The notes: generated from the letters alone by a model not told the origin. 64,000 nt of DNA from PALSA-607 sp963825425 (GCA_963825425.1 CAWGTF010000010.1:372001-436000), one strand, 5' to 3'. Shown: positions 1 to 10,740, numbered from the stretch's first letter. Program-made: numbers and translations.

Positions 1-2913
1 CGTTGCCGCTCATCGCGCAGGTCACGGTCGAAACGACCGGCACGATGCTGCTCGGCTCCGAGATCGGCGCCGCACTCACCGCTCTCGAGCCGCTCGGCAT
101 CGACTTGATCGGCCTCAACTGCGCAACCGGTCCGGCGGAGATGGGCGAGCACCTGCGCTACCTCGCCAGGCATGCGCGGGTCGGTATCTCGTGTATGCCG
201 AACGCAGGCTTGCCTGTGCTGGGCCACGACGGCGCGAGCTACCCCCTGACACCCGTCGAGCTCGCCGACGCGCACGACGTCTTCACTCGCGAGCACGGGC
301 TCGCACTCGTCGGCGGATGTTGCGGGACCACGCCGGCGCACCTGCGACTGGTCGTCGAGCGGGTGCGCGGCCGCGAAGTCAGGGCTCGGCGTCCCCACCC
401 CGAGCCGGGCTCGGCATCGCTGTATCAGAGCGTGGCGTTCCGCCAAGACACGTCGTATCTCGCGGTGGGGGAGCGAACGAACGCGAATGGCTCACGGGTC
501 TTCCGCGACGCGATGCTCGAGGGCCGTTTCGAGGACTGCGTCGAGGTCGCCCGCGAGGCAACCAGGGACGGCTCGCACCTGCTCGACCTCTGCGTCGACT
601 ACGTCGGACGCGACGGGGTCGTCGACATGCGAGAGATCGCGAGCCGCTTCGCTACTGCATCGACGCTGCCGCTGATGCTCGACTCGACGGAGCCGCAGGT
701 CATCGAGGCCGGTCTCGAATGTCTGGGCGGGCGTTCGATCATCAACTCGGTCAACTTCGAGGACGGCGAGGGGCCGGCGAGTCGGTTCGCGCGCATCATG
801 CCGATCGTCCGAGAACACGGCGCCGCAGTCGTCGCTCTCACGATCGACGAGACCGGCCAAGCGCGCACGCCCGAGCACAAGGTGGCGGTTGCCGAGCGGC
901 TGATCGAGACCTTGACCCAAACGTGGGGGATGTACGAGAGCGACATCCTCGTCGACTGCCTGACGTTCACCCTCGGCACCGGACAAGAAGAGAGTCGTCG
1001 CGACGGGTTGGCCACCATCGAGGCCATTCGCGAACTCAAGTCGCGGCACCCCGCCGTCCAGACGATTCTTGGTTTGTCGAACATCTCGTTCGGGTTGAAG
1101 CCTGTCGTGCGTGCCGTGCTGAACTCGGTGTTTCTCGCCGAATGCACGAAGGCCGGCCTCGACGCTGCGATTGTGCATGCGTCGAAGATCCTGCCAGTTG
1201 CACGAATTCCCGACGAGCAAAGGGAAGTAGCGCTCGATCTCATCTACGACCGTCGTCGCGAGGGCTACGACCCGCTCGGCGCCTTCCTTGACATGTTCGA
1301 AGGTGTCGACGCACAAGACGCGAAGGCGTCGCGCGCACAGGAGCTCGCCGCGCTGCCGTTGTCGGAGCGGCTGCAGCGACGCATCATCGACGGCGAGCGG
1401 GTCGGACTGCAGGCGGATCTCGACGAGGCCCTGCAGACCAGGCCCGCGCTCGAGATCGTCAACGACACGCTGCTCGAGGGTATGAAAGTCGTCGGCGAAC
1501 TGTTCGGTCGCGGTGAGATGCAACTGCCGTTCGTGCTGCAATCGGCCGAGGTCATGAAGAACGCGGTCGCCTATCTCGAACCGCACATGGAGAAGAGCGA
1601 CGACGCGGGCAAGGGCACCATCGTGCTGGCGACGGTCAAGGGTGATGTGCATGACATCGGCAAGAACCTTGTCGACATCATCTTGTCGAACAACGGCTAC
1701 AGCGTCGTGAACCTCGGTATCAAGCAGCCGGTATCGGCGATCATCGAGGCGGCGCAGGACAACGACGCCGACGCCATCGGCATGTCCGGGCTGCTCGTCA
1801 AGTCGACGGTCATCATGAAGGAGAACCTCGAAGAGATCACCACCCGCGGGCTCGCCGATCGATGGCCCGTGTTGCTCGGTGGTGCAGCACTGACTCGCGC
1901 TTACGTCGAGCAGGATCTGGCGGAGCAGTTTGCCGGGGTCGTCCGTTACGCGCGTGACGCGTTCGAGGGCTTGCGGTTGATGGATGCACTGATGGGCGTC
2001 AAGCGGGGGGTCGAGGGCGCCGCGTTGCCACCGCTGCGGCCAGCGTCGGGTGACAGCAGTCGTCGACCGCGCCGAGCCGGACGCCGATGTCGGTGGCCGC
2101 TCAGACGTCGCGACCGACGTGCTCGTTCCGACACCGCCGTTTTGGGGCGACCGGCTGGTCAAGGGCATCCCGCTCGCCGACTACGCCGACTTGCTCGACG
2201 AAAAGGCGACCTTCGCGGGCCGCTGGGGGCTGCGTGGTGTGCGCGGCGGCGCCACCTATGAGGACCTCGTCGAAACCGAGGGCCGGCCGCGGATGCGCAA
2301 GTGGCTCGACCGCATCCAGACAGAAGGATGGCTCGACGCGGGCGTCGTGTACGGCTACTTCCCGTGCGTGAGCGAAGGCAACGACCTCGTGGTGCTGAAC
2401 GACGACGGCTCGGATCGCGTTCGCTTCACCTTCCCGCGCCAGCGCCGCGATCGCCGGCTCTGTCTCGCCGACTTCTTCCGGCCACGCGAATCGGGGGAGA
2501 CCGACGTCGTCGCCTTCCAGGTGGTCACGATCGGGCCGCGGGTGAGCGACGCGACGGGTGCGTTGTTCGCCGAGAACGCCTACCGCGACTACCTGGAACT
2601 GCACGGCCTCTCGGTGCAGCTGGCCGAGGCGTTGGCCGAGTTCTGGCATCGGCGCATTCGAGAGGAGCTCGGGACGATTTCGGAGGACAGCGCCGACGTC
2701 CAAGCGGTGCTCGAACACCAGGCGTATCGCGGATCGCGCTACTCCTTCGGGTATCCGGCGTGTCCCGACCTCGAAGACCGAGCGAAGATCGTCGAGCTGC
2801 TGCGTCCCGAACGAATCGGCGTCACGCTGTCCGAGGAGCTGCAGTTGCATCCCGAGCAGTCGACCGATGCGCTCGTCGTCCACCATCCCGAAGCGAAGTA
2901 CTTCAGCGCGTGA
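1..2913 (+). CDS. metH: Cobalamin-dependent methionine synthase, 5'-truncated, one frameshift
   Basis: This enzyme transfers the methyl group of 5-methyltetrahydrofolate to homocysteine through cobalamin. The window opens inside the homocysteine domain, whose zinc cysteines are visible as GLNCATGP (about residue 40) and GGCCGTTP (about residue 107). The pterin domain, the cobalamin module with DVHDIGKN (about residue 548) and the C-terminal AdoMet-activation domain with the RYSFGYPACP motif follow. Roughly 200 N-terminal residues lie outside the window. One extra base near 2040 breaks the reading frame between the cobalamin and activation domains; reading across it gives the usual LRQRRV junction. 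The stop overlaps the GTG of the next gene by 4 bases. Confidence 0.93.
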
Positions 2914-3590
2914 GTCTGTCTGCCGCAGTGCCCGCCGCTTCCAGGCTGCCCGCCGCCGTCCTGTTTGATATGGACGGTTTGCTGATCGATACAGAGCCAC
3001 TGTGGTTCAGCGTCGAGACCGACATTCTCGACGAGCTCGGAGCGCCATGGTCACACGCCGACCACGCCACTCTCGTCGGTAGTTCACTCAAGGTGTCGTC
3101 GGCGTTCGTGGCCGCGCGCGCTGGCGGGGGAGTCAGCGCCGAAGAGGTGTCCGAGCAGTTGCTGTTGCGCATGCGCGACCGGTTGCGGCACGCGCCGGTT
3201 CTTCGACCCGGCATTGTCGATCTCATTGCCGAACTCGACGCTGCGGGCGTACCGCGGGCTTTGGTGTCGTCGTCGTTTCGGGTACTGGTTGAAGCCGCGC
3301 TTGAAGGCGTCGCGCCGTTGACCTTCGACACGGTTGTGGTCGGCGACGAGGTGTCGGACGCGAAGCCGCACCCGGAGGCGTATCTGCTCGGTGCGTCGAA
3401 GCTCGGCGTCGACCCCACGCAGTGCATCGCGCTCGAGGACTCACCCAGCGGTGCAGCCTCGGCGAGTGCCGCCGGGTGTTTCGTGGTCGCAGTTCCGAGC
3501 GTGGTGCCTATCGAGCCCGCCGAGCGCCGGATCGTGATTCCCACCCTGGTCGGCATCGATCTGCCGTTCCTCCGTTCCCTCTTCGACTAA
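2910..3590 (+). CDS. HAD-superfamily phosphatase (subfamily IA, beta-phosphoglucomutase-like)
   Basis: A haloacid-dehalogenase hydrolase of about 226 residues. It shows the nucleophile motif DMDGLLIDTE, motif II VSSSF, the motif III lysine in DAKPHPEAY and the metal-binding acidic motif ALEDSPSG. It probably removes phosphate from a small phosphorylated metabolite; the substrate cannot be read from sequence. The GTG start overlaps the metH stop as GTGA, so the two are probably translationally coupled. A homologue lies beside metH in several actinobacteria, which is synteny rather than proof of a shared pathway. The frame is intact. Confidence 0.85.
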   Translation: MSLSAAVPAASRLPAAVLFDMDGLLIDTEPLWFSVETDILDELGAPWSHADHATLVGSSLKVSSAFVAARAGGGVSAEEVSEQLLLRMRDRLRHAPVLRPGIVDLIAELDAAGVPRALVSSSFRVLVEAALEGVAPLTFDTVVVGDEVSDAKPHPEAYLLGASKLGVDPTQCIALEDSPSGAASASAAGCFVVAVPSVVPIEPAERRIVIPTLVGIDLPFLRSLFD

Positions 3591-3599
3591 CCGTTCGCG

Positions 3600-4048
3600 C
3601 TAGGAGACGGCCGCTTTCACCAGCTCGGCGATCGCGTTCTCCACCGCCGGACTCCACTTCTTGAGCGCGTAGGCCACCGGCCACAGGTCGCCGTCGTCGA
3701 GGTTCGCCGCCTCCTGGAAGCCGACCGTCGAGTAGCGGTATTTGAACTTGCCTGCGTCTTGGAAGAAGACGACGACTTTGCCGTCGGAGTTCGCGTAGGC
3801 GGGCATGCCGTACCAGGTCTTTGGCGACAACTCAGGGGCGTTCGCGGTCACCGTCACGTGCACGCGTTCAGCGAGCGCACGATCGCTGGCGCCATCTCAG
3901 CGATCTTGGCGAGGAGATCTTCTAGACCGTCGGCCTTCTTGGCGCCCTGCTTGCCCTCGGCCCGCAGCTCAGCGGCGCGTTCCTTCATCGCGGCGCGTTC
4001 CTCGGCGCTGAATCCATCCGATTCGCTCTTGGCGTTCTTCGTGGGCAC
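3600..4048 (-). CDS. DUF1801 (YdhG-like) protein, one frameshift
   Basis: A small cytoplasmic DUF1801 protein of about 148 residues. The first part is a charged helical N-terminus (SAEERAAMKERAAELRAEGK). The second part holds the family signature SPKTWYGMPAYA and KFKYRYSTVGF. The two parts lie in different frames; a missing base (or two extra) near 3890 would join them as EMAPSDRALAERVH, which fits the family. The GTG start is preceded by GAAAGGGA. The family has been linked to iron handling in Bacillus, but no function can be assigned here. It converges on the HAD gene with only a few bases between the stops. Confidence 0.72.
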
Positions 4049-4181
4049 TTCTTCGTCCCTTTCAGTAGAGGCGTGATGCTTTGCCGTTCGCAGCAGGCTA
4101 GGCGCGACGACATCGGGTCGCTTCTCGATTCCTGATCGGATCCGTGGCCCGCGAAATCGCGGGTCGTGAGGGGGACGCACT

Positions 4182-4553
4182 TCAGTCCCAGTCACGCAGC
4201 CAGCGGGCGGCATCCCCGCGGATCGGTGAGACGATCTCGTCGAACAGTTCCTGTTCCTGTATCGAGGCCAGCGATCGGGTGGCGAACCAGACCACGGCGA
4301 GAACGGCTGCCGCCGCTGCGGCCGCCCAGAATCCGGTGCCCAGGCTGACCGCCCAGGCCGAGACCCGGGTCGGCTGCCCGACGAGTAGCGCCGTCCGGAT
4401 CAATCCACAGAACGGGCCCATCTTTTCGCTGACGGCGCAGCAATGGGAGGGCTCGAAGGCCGGCGTGGGAGTGCAATTCGTCTCAGCCCGGCCTCCGTAA
4501 GCGGTGCCGTTGTGATGATGATGCGGGCGCCTACGCGCTTTTGAGGAGTTCAC
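4182..4553 (-). CDS. Small membrane protein, unrecognised; start uncertain
   Basis: I do not recognise this protein. The frame encodes one clear hydrophobic segment (WAVSLGTGFWAAAAAAAVLAVVWF) in the second half and a short charged C-terminus ending in RWLRDWD, so a single-pass membrane protein is likely. A Cys-Cys pair lies before the membrane segment. There is no ATG with a ribosome-binding site; the GTG at 4553, inside the end of the thioredoxin-like gene, is the best in-frame candidate. It is the last gene of the arsR-permease-thioredoxin group, which suggests a role linked to that cassette. An N-terminal frameshift would also explain the missing start. Confidence 0.4.
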   Translation of the reverse strand: MNSSKARRRPHHHHNGTAYGGRAETNCTPTPAFEPSHCCAVSEKMGPFCGLIRTALLVGQPTRVSAWAVSLGTGFWAAAAAAAVLAVVWFATRSLASIQEQELFDEIVSPIRGDAARWLRDWD

Positions 4554-4767
4554 GCATGTCGGCCGCGCTCGGCACGCGTCCGGCCACCACAAGCTTCTCG
4601 TCGATGACGAGTGCCGGGGTGCTCATGACGCCGTAGCCGACGATTGTGGGGTAGTCCTCGACTTTCTGCACCTGCGCGGTGATGTTCAGCTCGGTCAGGG
4701 CTTGGCGGGTGACCCGTTCCAGTGCTTTGCAGTTGGCGCATCCTGGGCCGAGCACTTTGATGATCAT
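4531..4767 (-). CDS. Small thioredoxin-fold redox protein
   Basis: A 78-residue thioredoxin-like protein of the redox-active disulfide protein 2 type. It begins MIIKVLGPGCANCKAL with a CxxC motif (GCANC) and has the cis-proline region MSTPALVID. Proteins of this family often sit beside COG0701 permeases, and here the gene follows the permease by 17 bases with AAAGGA before its ATG. A redox or metal-thiol role supporting the transporter is an inference. The frame is intact. Confidence 0.8.
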   Translation of the reverse strand: MIIKVLGPGCANCKALERVTRQALTELNITAQVQKVEDYPTIVGYGVMSTPALVIDEKLVVAGRVPSAADMRELLKSA

Positions 4768-4784
4768 GGGTGTTCCTTTCGGGG

Positions 4785-5835
4785 TTAGGTCAACAGGAGG
4801 TTGAACAGATAGCCGACGGCGACGATGCCGGCGCCGACGACGCCGATGAACGCGGCGAGAAGTTGGGGCTTCAAAACGCGGCGGAGCAGGATCATTTCCG
4901 GCAGCGACAAAGCGACGACGCTCATCATGAACGCGAGCAAGGTGCCCATCGGCAGGCCCTTCTCGTGCAGGGCTTGGACCAGCGGCATGATGCCGGCGGC
5001 GTTGGAATACAGCGGGATCCCGATGCCGACCGCGACCAGCACCCCGAAGGCGTTGCCGGGACCGGCGTAGCGGGTGAAGAAGTCCGCTGGCGCCCAGCCG
5101 TGGATGACGGCCCCGAGGCCGATACCGACCAGCAGGTACGGCCAGATCTTGGCCAGGATGCTTCGCCACCTCTTCGACGCCCATGCGCAGCCGCTGGTCG
5201 AACGTGAGCCCGGCGGTGGAGTCGATGACCTCGCCGTGCAGCCTGGTTTCGAACACGAACGGCTCGACCCAGCGTTGGACGCCGAGCCGGCCGAGAACCC
5301 AGCCGGCGAGGATCGCGATACTCAGCCCGGCGGTGACGTAGAGGGCGGCGATCTGCCAACCGAACATGCTGAACAACATGCCGACGGCGATCTCGTTGAC
5401 CAACGGACTGGCGATCAGGAAGCTCAGCGTGACCCCGATCGGCACCCCGGCGGCGACGAACCCGATGAACGCCGGAACCGCGCTGCACGAACAGAACGGG
5501 GTGATCACCCCAAGACCGGCGGCCGCCACGTTGCCGACACCTTCGCGCCGACCGCCCAGCAGCGCCCGGGTGCGTTCGACGCTCATGTACGAGCGGAGCA
5601 CGGTGACAACGAAGATGATGCCGACCAGCAACATGCCGATCTTGACCGTGTCGAAGCAGAAGAAATGGATCGTCTGAGCCAACCGCGTCGTCGGATGCAG
5701 CCCTAGCCCGCGGTACAGGATGCGGTCCCACAGCCAGCCATTCACGCGATAAGCCGCCACCCACGCCGCGGCTGCGGCGCCCAGCATTAGCCAACGGCCG
5801 CGGGTAGAGACCGGTGTCCGGTCGAGCACGCTCAC
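4785..5835 (-). CDS. COG0701 (DUF318/YraQ-type) permease, one frameshift
   Basis: An integral membrane permease of about 350 residues with around eight hydrophobic segments. The hallmark CSCSAVPAFIGF and SPLVNEIAVGML motifs are present in the first half, and NAAGIMPLVQALHEKG lies in the second. COG0701 members occur in arsenic or other metal(loid) operons and in cassettes with ArsR regulators; the substrate is not known. One extra base near 5160 separates the two halves, and removing it restores VAKILAKIWPYLLVGIGLG. The GTG start overlaps the arsR stop as GTGA, so the regulator and permease are coupled. Confidence 0.82.
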
Positions 5836-6148
5836 GACGGGAGCTGTCCGGCGGAAGCGGTCGTGGGCAACGCCGCACGCAGCCGGTCGAGCGCATCGAC
5901 CGCCAAGGCGTAATCGATCCACCGCCCCGGCGGCTCGTCGTCACCAACCCGGCCTCCCTGAGCACCTTCAGGTGGTAGCTCAGCAAGTTCGCCGCGATCG
6001 GCACCTGCTCCTGCAGGTCACACACACAACGCTGCGACTGCGCCAACCGCGCAAGCACTGTCCACCGAACCGGGTCCGCAGCAGCGGTCAGCAGCGCAAC
6101 CGCAGCCGCGGCTTCGAGCGACACTTCAACAGTAGTTGTTGCAACCAT
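5832..6148 (-). CDS. ArsR/SmtB-family transcriptional repressor, one frameshift
   Basis: A winged-helix repressor of about 105 residues. It contains DPVRWTVLARLAQ, the CVCDLQEQ segment with two cysteines where ArsR proteins often bind metal(loid), and the recognition helix SYHLKVLREAGLV. Near 5935 one base appears to be missing, or two extra, after SRRG; restoring it gives RRGRWIDYALAVDAL, the usual wing. It starts with ATG at 6148 inside an inverted repeat and is followed by the overlapping permease gene, so it very likely controls its own operon. Confidence 0.83.
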
Positions 6149-6161
6149 GATTGAAGTGTCG
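6119..6161. promoter_or_regulatory. Inverted repeat around the arsR start, candidate operator
   Basis: CGACACTTCAA at 6119-6129 is the exact reverse complement of TTGAAGTGTCG at 6151-6161, with 21 bases between the arms. The arsR ATG lies in the spacer and one arm encodes the VEVS residues of ArsR. ArsR/SmtB repressors bind inverted repeats that overlap promoter or start sites, so this is the natural operator candidate. Binding itself is an inference. Confidence 0.55.
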
Positions 6162-6352
6162 CCTCGACAGACGTTGACAGGCAGGGACGAAAGGCCCGAT
6201 AGGCCCGGGCATTGGGCATCTGCTCGACTGAGCCTGGCCCAGGTCGGCTTGCGGGCGCACACCTGTGGTCGCGAATACGTGCGGGCAATCCAGGGTTCCG
6301 TCGAAGCCCGACGTATTGCCGTCGTCGGGGCCGGTGGTATTCGGCGGCGGAC

Positions 6353-8900
6353 CTATTCCGTCGCGATCGCAGCTAGGACCGGACGTCGCGAGGCTCGCCA
6401 CGCCGGCCAGAGTGCGGCAAGAACGCCGATGACACCGGCACCGAGGACGAATGTCAGGAACGACGTGATCGGGTAGACGACGTGGTTCAACTGACCGCCG
6501 GACGTCGAGACGACGGCCCATCCGAAGACGACACCGAGCAGCAGGCCGAGCAAGGCACCAAAGACCGCGATCACGGCTGACTCGAGGCGGATCATCCGCC
6601 GCAGTTGCCGCCGCGACATACCGACCGCTCGGAGCAGCCCGATCTCTCGAGTGCGTTCATACACCGACAGAGCGAGCGTGTTGACGATGCCAAGCACGGC
6701 GATCAGCAGTGCCAGAGCGAGCAGCCCGACGATGAGGTTCACGAACTGATCGATCTGCTTGGTGATCGAGTCCTTGTAGGCGCTCTGGCCCTGGATCTTG
6801 ACCTGCGGGTAGGCCTTCAGGCTCGTCTGGAGCGCGCCGCCGGCTGCCTCGCGCTGCCCCGGCTTGGCCAGCACGTACACGATGGCGTCGAGCTGGGTGG
6901 TGTAGTTCTTTGCGTAAGTCGCCAGCGAGATCAGATAGTCGGCACCGCCGTTGCCGAGCAGGCTGTTGTCTTTGAAGATCCCGCCGATGCGCACCTGCTG
7001 GGTGCCGCCGGTCGGGATATCCCATCGTGACGACGTCGCCCACGTGCACTTTGCTAGACGTGGCCTTCGTAGCAGAGACGAGCAACTCGTCTTTGTCCAG
7101 TGCGTCGAGCGACCCTGCATTCATGTGGACTTTGATGACCGAGCCGATGTTGTTCGAGACGGCAGCGACAATGACCGACTTGCCGTTCAGATGTGCGGTA
7201 CCGACTCTCGTTTCCCCAACGGTCGCGACGCCTGGCGTCGCCGTCGCCCTCGTTGCAACGTCGGGCGAGAAACCGAGGAACGACTTCGAAGTCAAAACGT
7301 AGTCGGCGCCGAGATTGTTGTTGACGACTGACGTGATCGATGACTTCGTCGAGGCCGCGAGTACCGACAGCATGCTCACGAGGGCGAGGCCGATCATGAC
7401 CGAGGCTGAAGTCGCCGCCGTGCGCCGCGGATTGCGAACGGCATTGGAGCGACCGAGCCGGGCAGGGATTCCGTACAGCCAGACCAACGGCGCACCGATC
7501 GCGCGAACGACCGGGCGGCTGATGAGGGCGCTCATGACCCACATGCCGATCATGACAAACAAGATGCCGATGCCGACCCTCGCGGCCGCACCTCCGCTGG
7601 TGCCCCGAATCGATCCAGCAATGAAGACTGCGCCGACGAGCGTCAGCACGCCACCGATGACCGCCCGGATACGAAGTGATCGTTCGGGCACCGTGACGCC
7701 TTCGCGCATCGCAGCGATGGGTGGAATCCGCGACGCCCGAAACGACGGGAACCACGCAGCGAGCAACGTGACGAGCACGCCAACGATGTAGGAGGCAACG
7801 ATCGTGTGCGTCTTGATCACGAGCGACCCAGGTGGCATGGAGACGCCGACCGCGTCGAGCAGGCCACGCACCCCGAGCGCGACAAGGAGCCCAACAGCCA
7901 GACCGACAGTGGACGCAACCACGCCGACGACGAACGCCTCGCCGAGAACCGCGCTCATGACCTGCCGACGGCTCGCTCCTATGGCCCGCAGCAAGGCGAG
8001 CTCGCGGGTGCGCTGAGCGACGAGCATCGTGAAGGTGTTGAGGATGATGAACAGCCCGACGAACAAGGCCACGCCCGCGAAGATCAGCAGGAACACGTTG
8101 AAGAACCCGAGAGCCTTGCTGATGGAGTCGGACTGCTCCTTGTTGACTGCTTTTGCGGTGACCGCCTCGAAACCCTTGGGCAATATTGTGGAGATGCGGG
8201 TTGCCAGTTCCTCTTGCGAGACACCTTTGGCAGCCTGGATGTCGATCTGGTTGACGAATCCTGGCTTGCCTGCGACTTGCGCGGCTGTGGCCGGGTCGAA
8301 CACGCTCAGTACCGCACCGGCCAGATTGCTGCTGCCGCCCACCGTGACGATGCCGACGATCGTGGCCTGGATCGGGGCCCCCTGTGTCTGCACCGTCACG
8401 CGATCACCGACCCGAAGGTGGTAAGCCTTCGCAGCGGCCTGGTCAACAGCGACCTGGCCGGGACCGGTCGGGCCGGCGCCCTCGACAAAGGCCAGGCTGC
8501 CGAAGTTCGCTGGAGTCCACGACACGGCAAGCGTCGGCGGACCTGGTGATTTCGGCTCGACCGCCTTGCCCGCTTCGGTGACGAGGAGGTCGATCCCCTG
8601 GATCTCACCGACCGCTTGCTTCACCCCGGGCACCGCCGCGACGCTGGGCACCAGCGAGGTCGGCACGAGCCCGCGGTCGCTGCTCGCTCCGATATCGGTG
8701 CTGGAGAAATCTGACTTCGCGCGGACGACGTCGCTGAGGTTGACACTTGTGCGCCCGATCAGGCCGTCGAACGTTGCTTTCAGGGTGTCGGTGAAGACGA
8801 GCGTGCCGGCCAGGAAACCTACGCCGAGGACCACGGAGAGTCCGGTCAGCAGCAGCCGCACCTTGTGCGCGAAGAGGTTGCGCAGCGTAGCTCGCAGCAT
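6353..8900 (-). CDS. FtsX-type ABC transporter permease (MacB-like), one frameshift
   Basis: A permease of about 848 residues with two FtsX domains. It begins MLRATLRNLFAHKVRLLLTG with a first membrane segment and a long extracytoplasmic MacB-like domain. Further membrane segments follow, one ending near AQRTRELALLRAIGASRRQV and the last near ERTREIGLLRAVGMSRRQL; these paired motifs are typical of the family. One extra base near 7022 splits it after GDVVTM. With the downstream-overlapping ATPase it forms an exporter of the LolCDE/MacB class, whose substrates in actinobacteria are mostly unknown. Its ATG shares one base with the ATPase stop. Confidence 0.88.
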
Positions 8901-9727
8901 CAGGCGTCCCGACTGCCGGCTTCCGGACTGATGGCTTCTTGAGTTCCAGCCTCGAGCCGTCTCATCCGGTCGAGCACCGCTGACTCTGTCGGGTTGCGCA
9001 TCTCGTCGCTGACAGCGCCATCCTCGAGGAAAACAACACGGTCGGCATAAGCCGCCGCCCACGGGTCGTGCGTCACCATGACGATCGTCTGACTCATCTC
9101 TCGCACCGAACGTTGCAGCAGCCCGAGGACCTCGGCACTCGCATGCGAGTCGAGGTTGCCGGTCGGCTCGTCGGCGAAGATGATCGTCGGACGGGAGGCC
9201 AGTGCGCGTGCGCAGGCGACGCGTTGCTGCTGACCACCTGAGAGCTCCGACGGCTTGTGGTGCAAGCGGTCGCGCAGGCCAACCGAGTCAATTACGGCGT
9301 CGAGCCACACCGCGTCGGGTTTGCGGCCAGCGATGTCCATGGGCAGCGTGATGTTCTCGATCGCCGTCAGCGTCGGGATCAGGTTGAACGACTGAAAGAT
9401 GAACCCGATCGCTTGGCGGCGAAGTAGCGTGAGCGCCTTGTCGCTGAGGGTGCCGAGGTCGACGTCGCCGATGATGGCGCTGCCCGAGGTCACGCTGTCG
9501 AGCCCGGCCAGACAATGCATCAACGTCGACTTGCCCGATCCGGAAGGGCCCATGATCGCGCTGAAGTGCCCGCGCTCGAACTCGATGGTGACGTCGCGCA
9601 ACGCGGCGACGGTCATCTCGCCCTCGCCATAGATCTTGGACAAGTGCACGGCTCGCGCAGCCGCAGTTGTGGTCAGGGCGGGCAGCGGCTCGGGGGTCAT
9701 CGGTTCAGAGGTCATTGGTTCAGACAT
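8900..9727 (-). CDS. ABC transporter ATP-binding protein (LolD/MacB type)
   Basis: The ATPase partner of the FtsX permease, about 275 residues. Walker A is GPSGSGKST, the Q-loop is FIFQSFNLIPT, the signature is LSGGQQQRVACARAL and Walker B is IIFADEPTGNLDS. The N-terminus carries a short tandem repeat (SEPMT-SEPMT-PEP) encoded by near-identical 15-base units, each offering an ATG, so the exact start is uncertain among 9727 and the next one or two ATGs. The 5' end overlaps the recB-like stop by 16 bases. The frame is intact. Confidence 0.9.
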   Translation of the reverse strand: MSEPMTSEPMTPEPLPALTTTAAARAVHLSKIYGEGEMTVAALRDVTIEFERGHFSAIMGPSGSGKSTLMHCLAGLDSVTSGSAIIGDVDLGTLSDKALTLLRRQAIGFIFQSFNLIPTLTAIENITLPMDIAGRKPDAVWLDAVIDSVGLRDRLHHKPSELSGGQQQRVACARALASRPTIIFADEPTGNLDSHASAEVLGLLQRSVREMSQTIVMVTHDPWAAAYADRVVFLEDGAVSDEMRNPTESAVLDRMRRLEAGTQEAISPEAGSRDA

Positions 9728-10740
9728 GTGAGCAACGCTACCGGCGACTCTCCGCCGGCCGCTTCGGACGGACGGCACCGATCCGCAGTGACAACCGTCA
9801 CTACGGGCGTGATGTCGTCGGCCTCCGTCGGTTGGTCGAGCGGGACGACGGCTGTCGCGTCGGCTGGCTCGGGGTACGCGGGAGTGACGCCGCCGAATTC
9901 GGGACACACCGATTGATGTGCGCACCAGTCGCATAGCCGACCACGCCGCGCCGGGAATTCGCGGTTGGCCAGCGCGCGCTCGATCGCGGCCCACAACGCT
10001 CTGACCTTGCGTTCGGTGGCGAGCAGGTCGGCCTCGTCGGGCGAGTAGCGCAAGATCTGCCCGTCGCCGAGGTACATCAGCTGGAGCAGCGCGGGAATGA
10101 CACCGCTGACCCGCCACATGACCAAGGCGTAGAACTTCAACTGGAACAAGGCCTTGCCCTCGAACAGCTCGGACGGCGAGTTGCCGGTCTTGTAGTCGAC
10201 GATGCGGGTCGCTCCGCTCGGGGCAACGTCGACCCGATCGACGAACCCGCGCAGCCGCACGCCGTCGGCGAGTTCGACCTCGACCAGCAACTCACGCTGG
10301 TCAGGCTCGACTCGGGTTGGATCCTCGAGCGTGAAATAGGTCTCGAGTAAGCCGCGTGCGCTGGCGAGCCACGCGCGCACGGCGTCGTCGGCGGCCGGGG
10401 CGTCACTGCTGGCGAACAGCTCGATCAACTCGGGCCGTTCTTCGAGCAGCCGCTGCCACTCGGGCTCGACCAGGCTGGCGGCGCGGTCGAGGGTGCGTTC
10501 CGGCGCCGGACTGTCGAACAGCCGCTCGAGGACGCCGTGCACCAACGTGCCCCGGGTGGTAACCGGGCTCGAAGGCTCGGGCAGCCGGTCGATCACCCGA
10601 AGTCGGTAGAGCAAGGGGCAGGTCATGAAATCGCCGGCCCGTGACGGGGAAAGCGACCAAGCCCGAGGTTGGTCGTGCTCGCCCGTTGGCATCGGATCAC
10701 CAGTCTTGGCGGTGATTTCGGCGAGCTCCACTGCAGTCAT
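9712..10740 (-). CDS. RecB-family PD-(D/E)XK exonuclease
   Basis: A single-domain RecB-like nuclease of about 342 residues. It begins the catalytic domain with LSPSRAGDFMTCPLLYRLR, shows GTLVHGVLERLF, the catalytic core RIVDYKTG and a C-terminal iron-sulfur-type cysteine set (CDWCAHQSVCPEF, together with the early CPLLY cysteine). These are features of the AddB/Cas4-like PD-(D/E)XK nucleases. The homologue in M. tuberculosis (Rv2119) also lies near the proteasome locus. Its biological role there is not settled. It diverges from the site-2 protease gene. Confidence 0.85.
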   Translation of the reverse strand: MTAVELAEITAKTGDPMPTGEHDQPRAWSLSPSRAGDFMTCPLLYRLRVIDRLPEPSSPVTTRGTLVHGVLERLFDSPAPERTLDRAASLVEPEWQRLLEERPELIELFASSDAPAADDAVRAWLASARGLLETYFTLEDPTRVEPDQRELLVEVELADGVRLRGFVDRVDVAPSGATRIVDYKTGNSPSELFEGKALFQLKFYALVMWRVSGVIPALLQLMYLGDGQILRYSPDEADLLATERKVRALWAAIERALANREFPARRGRLCDWCAHQSVCPEFGGVTPAYPEPADATAVVPLDQPTEADDITPVVTVVTADRCRPSEAAGGESPVALLTCLNQ

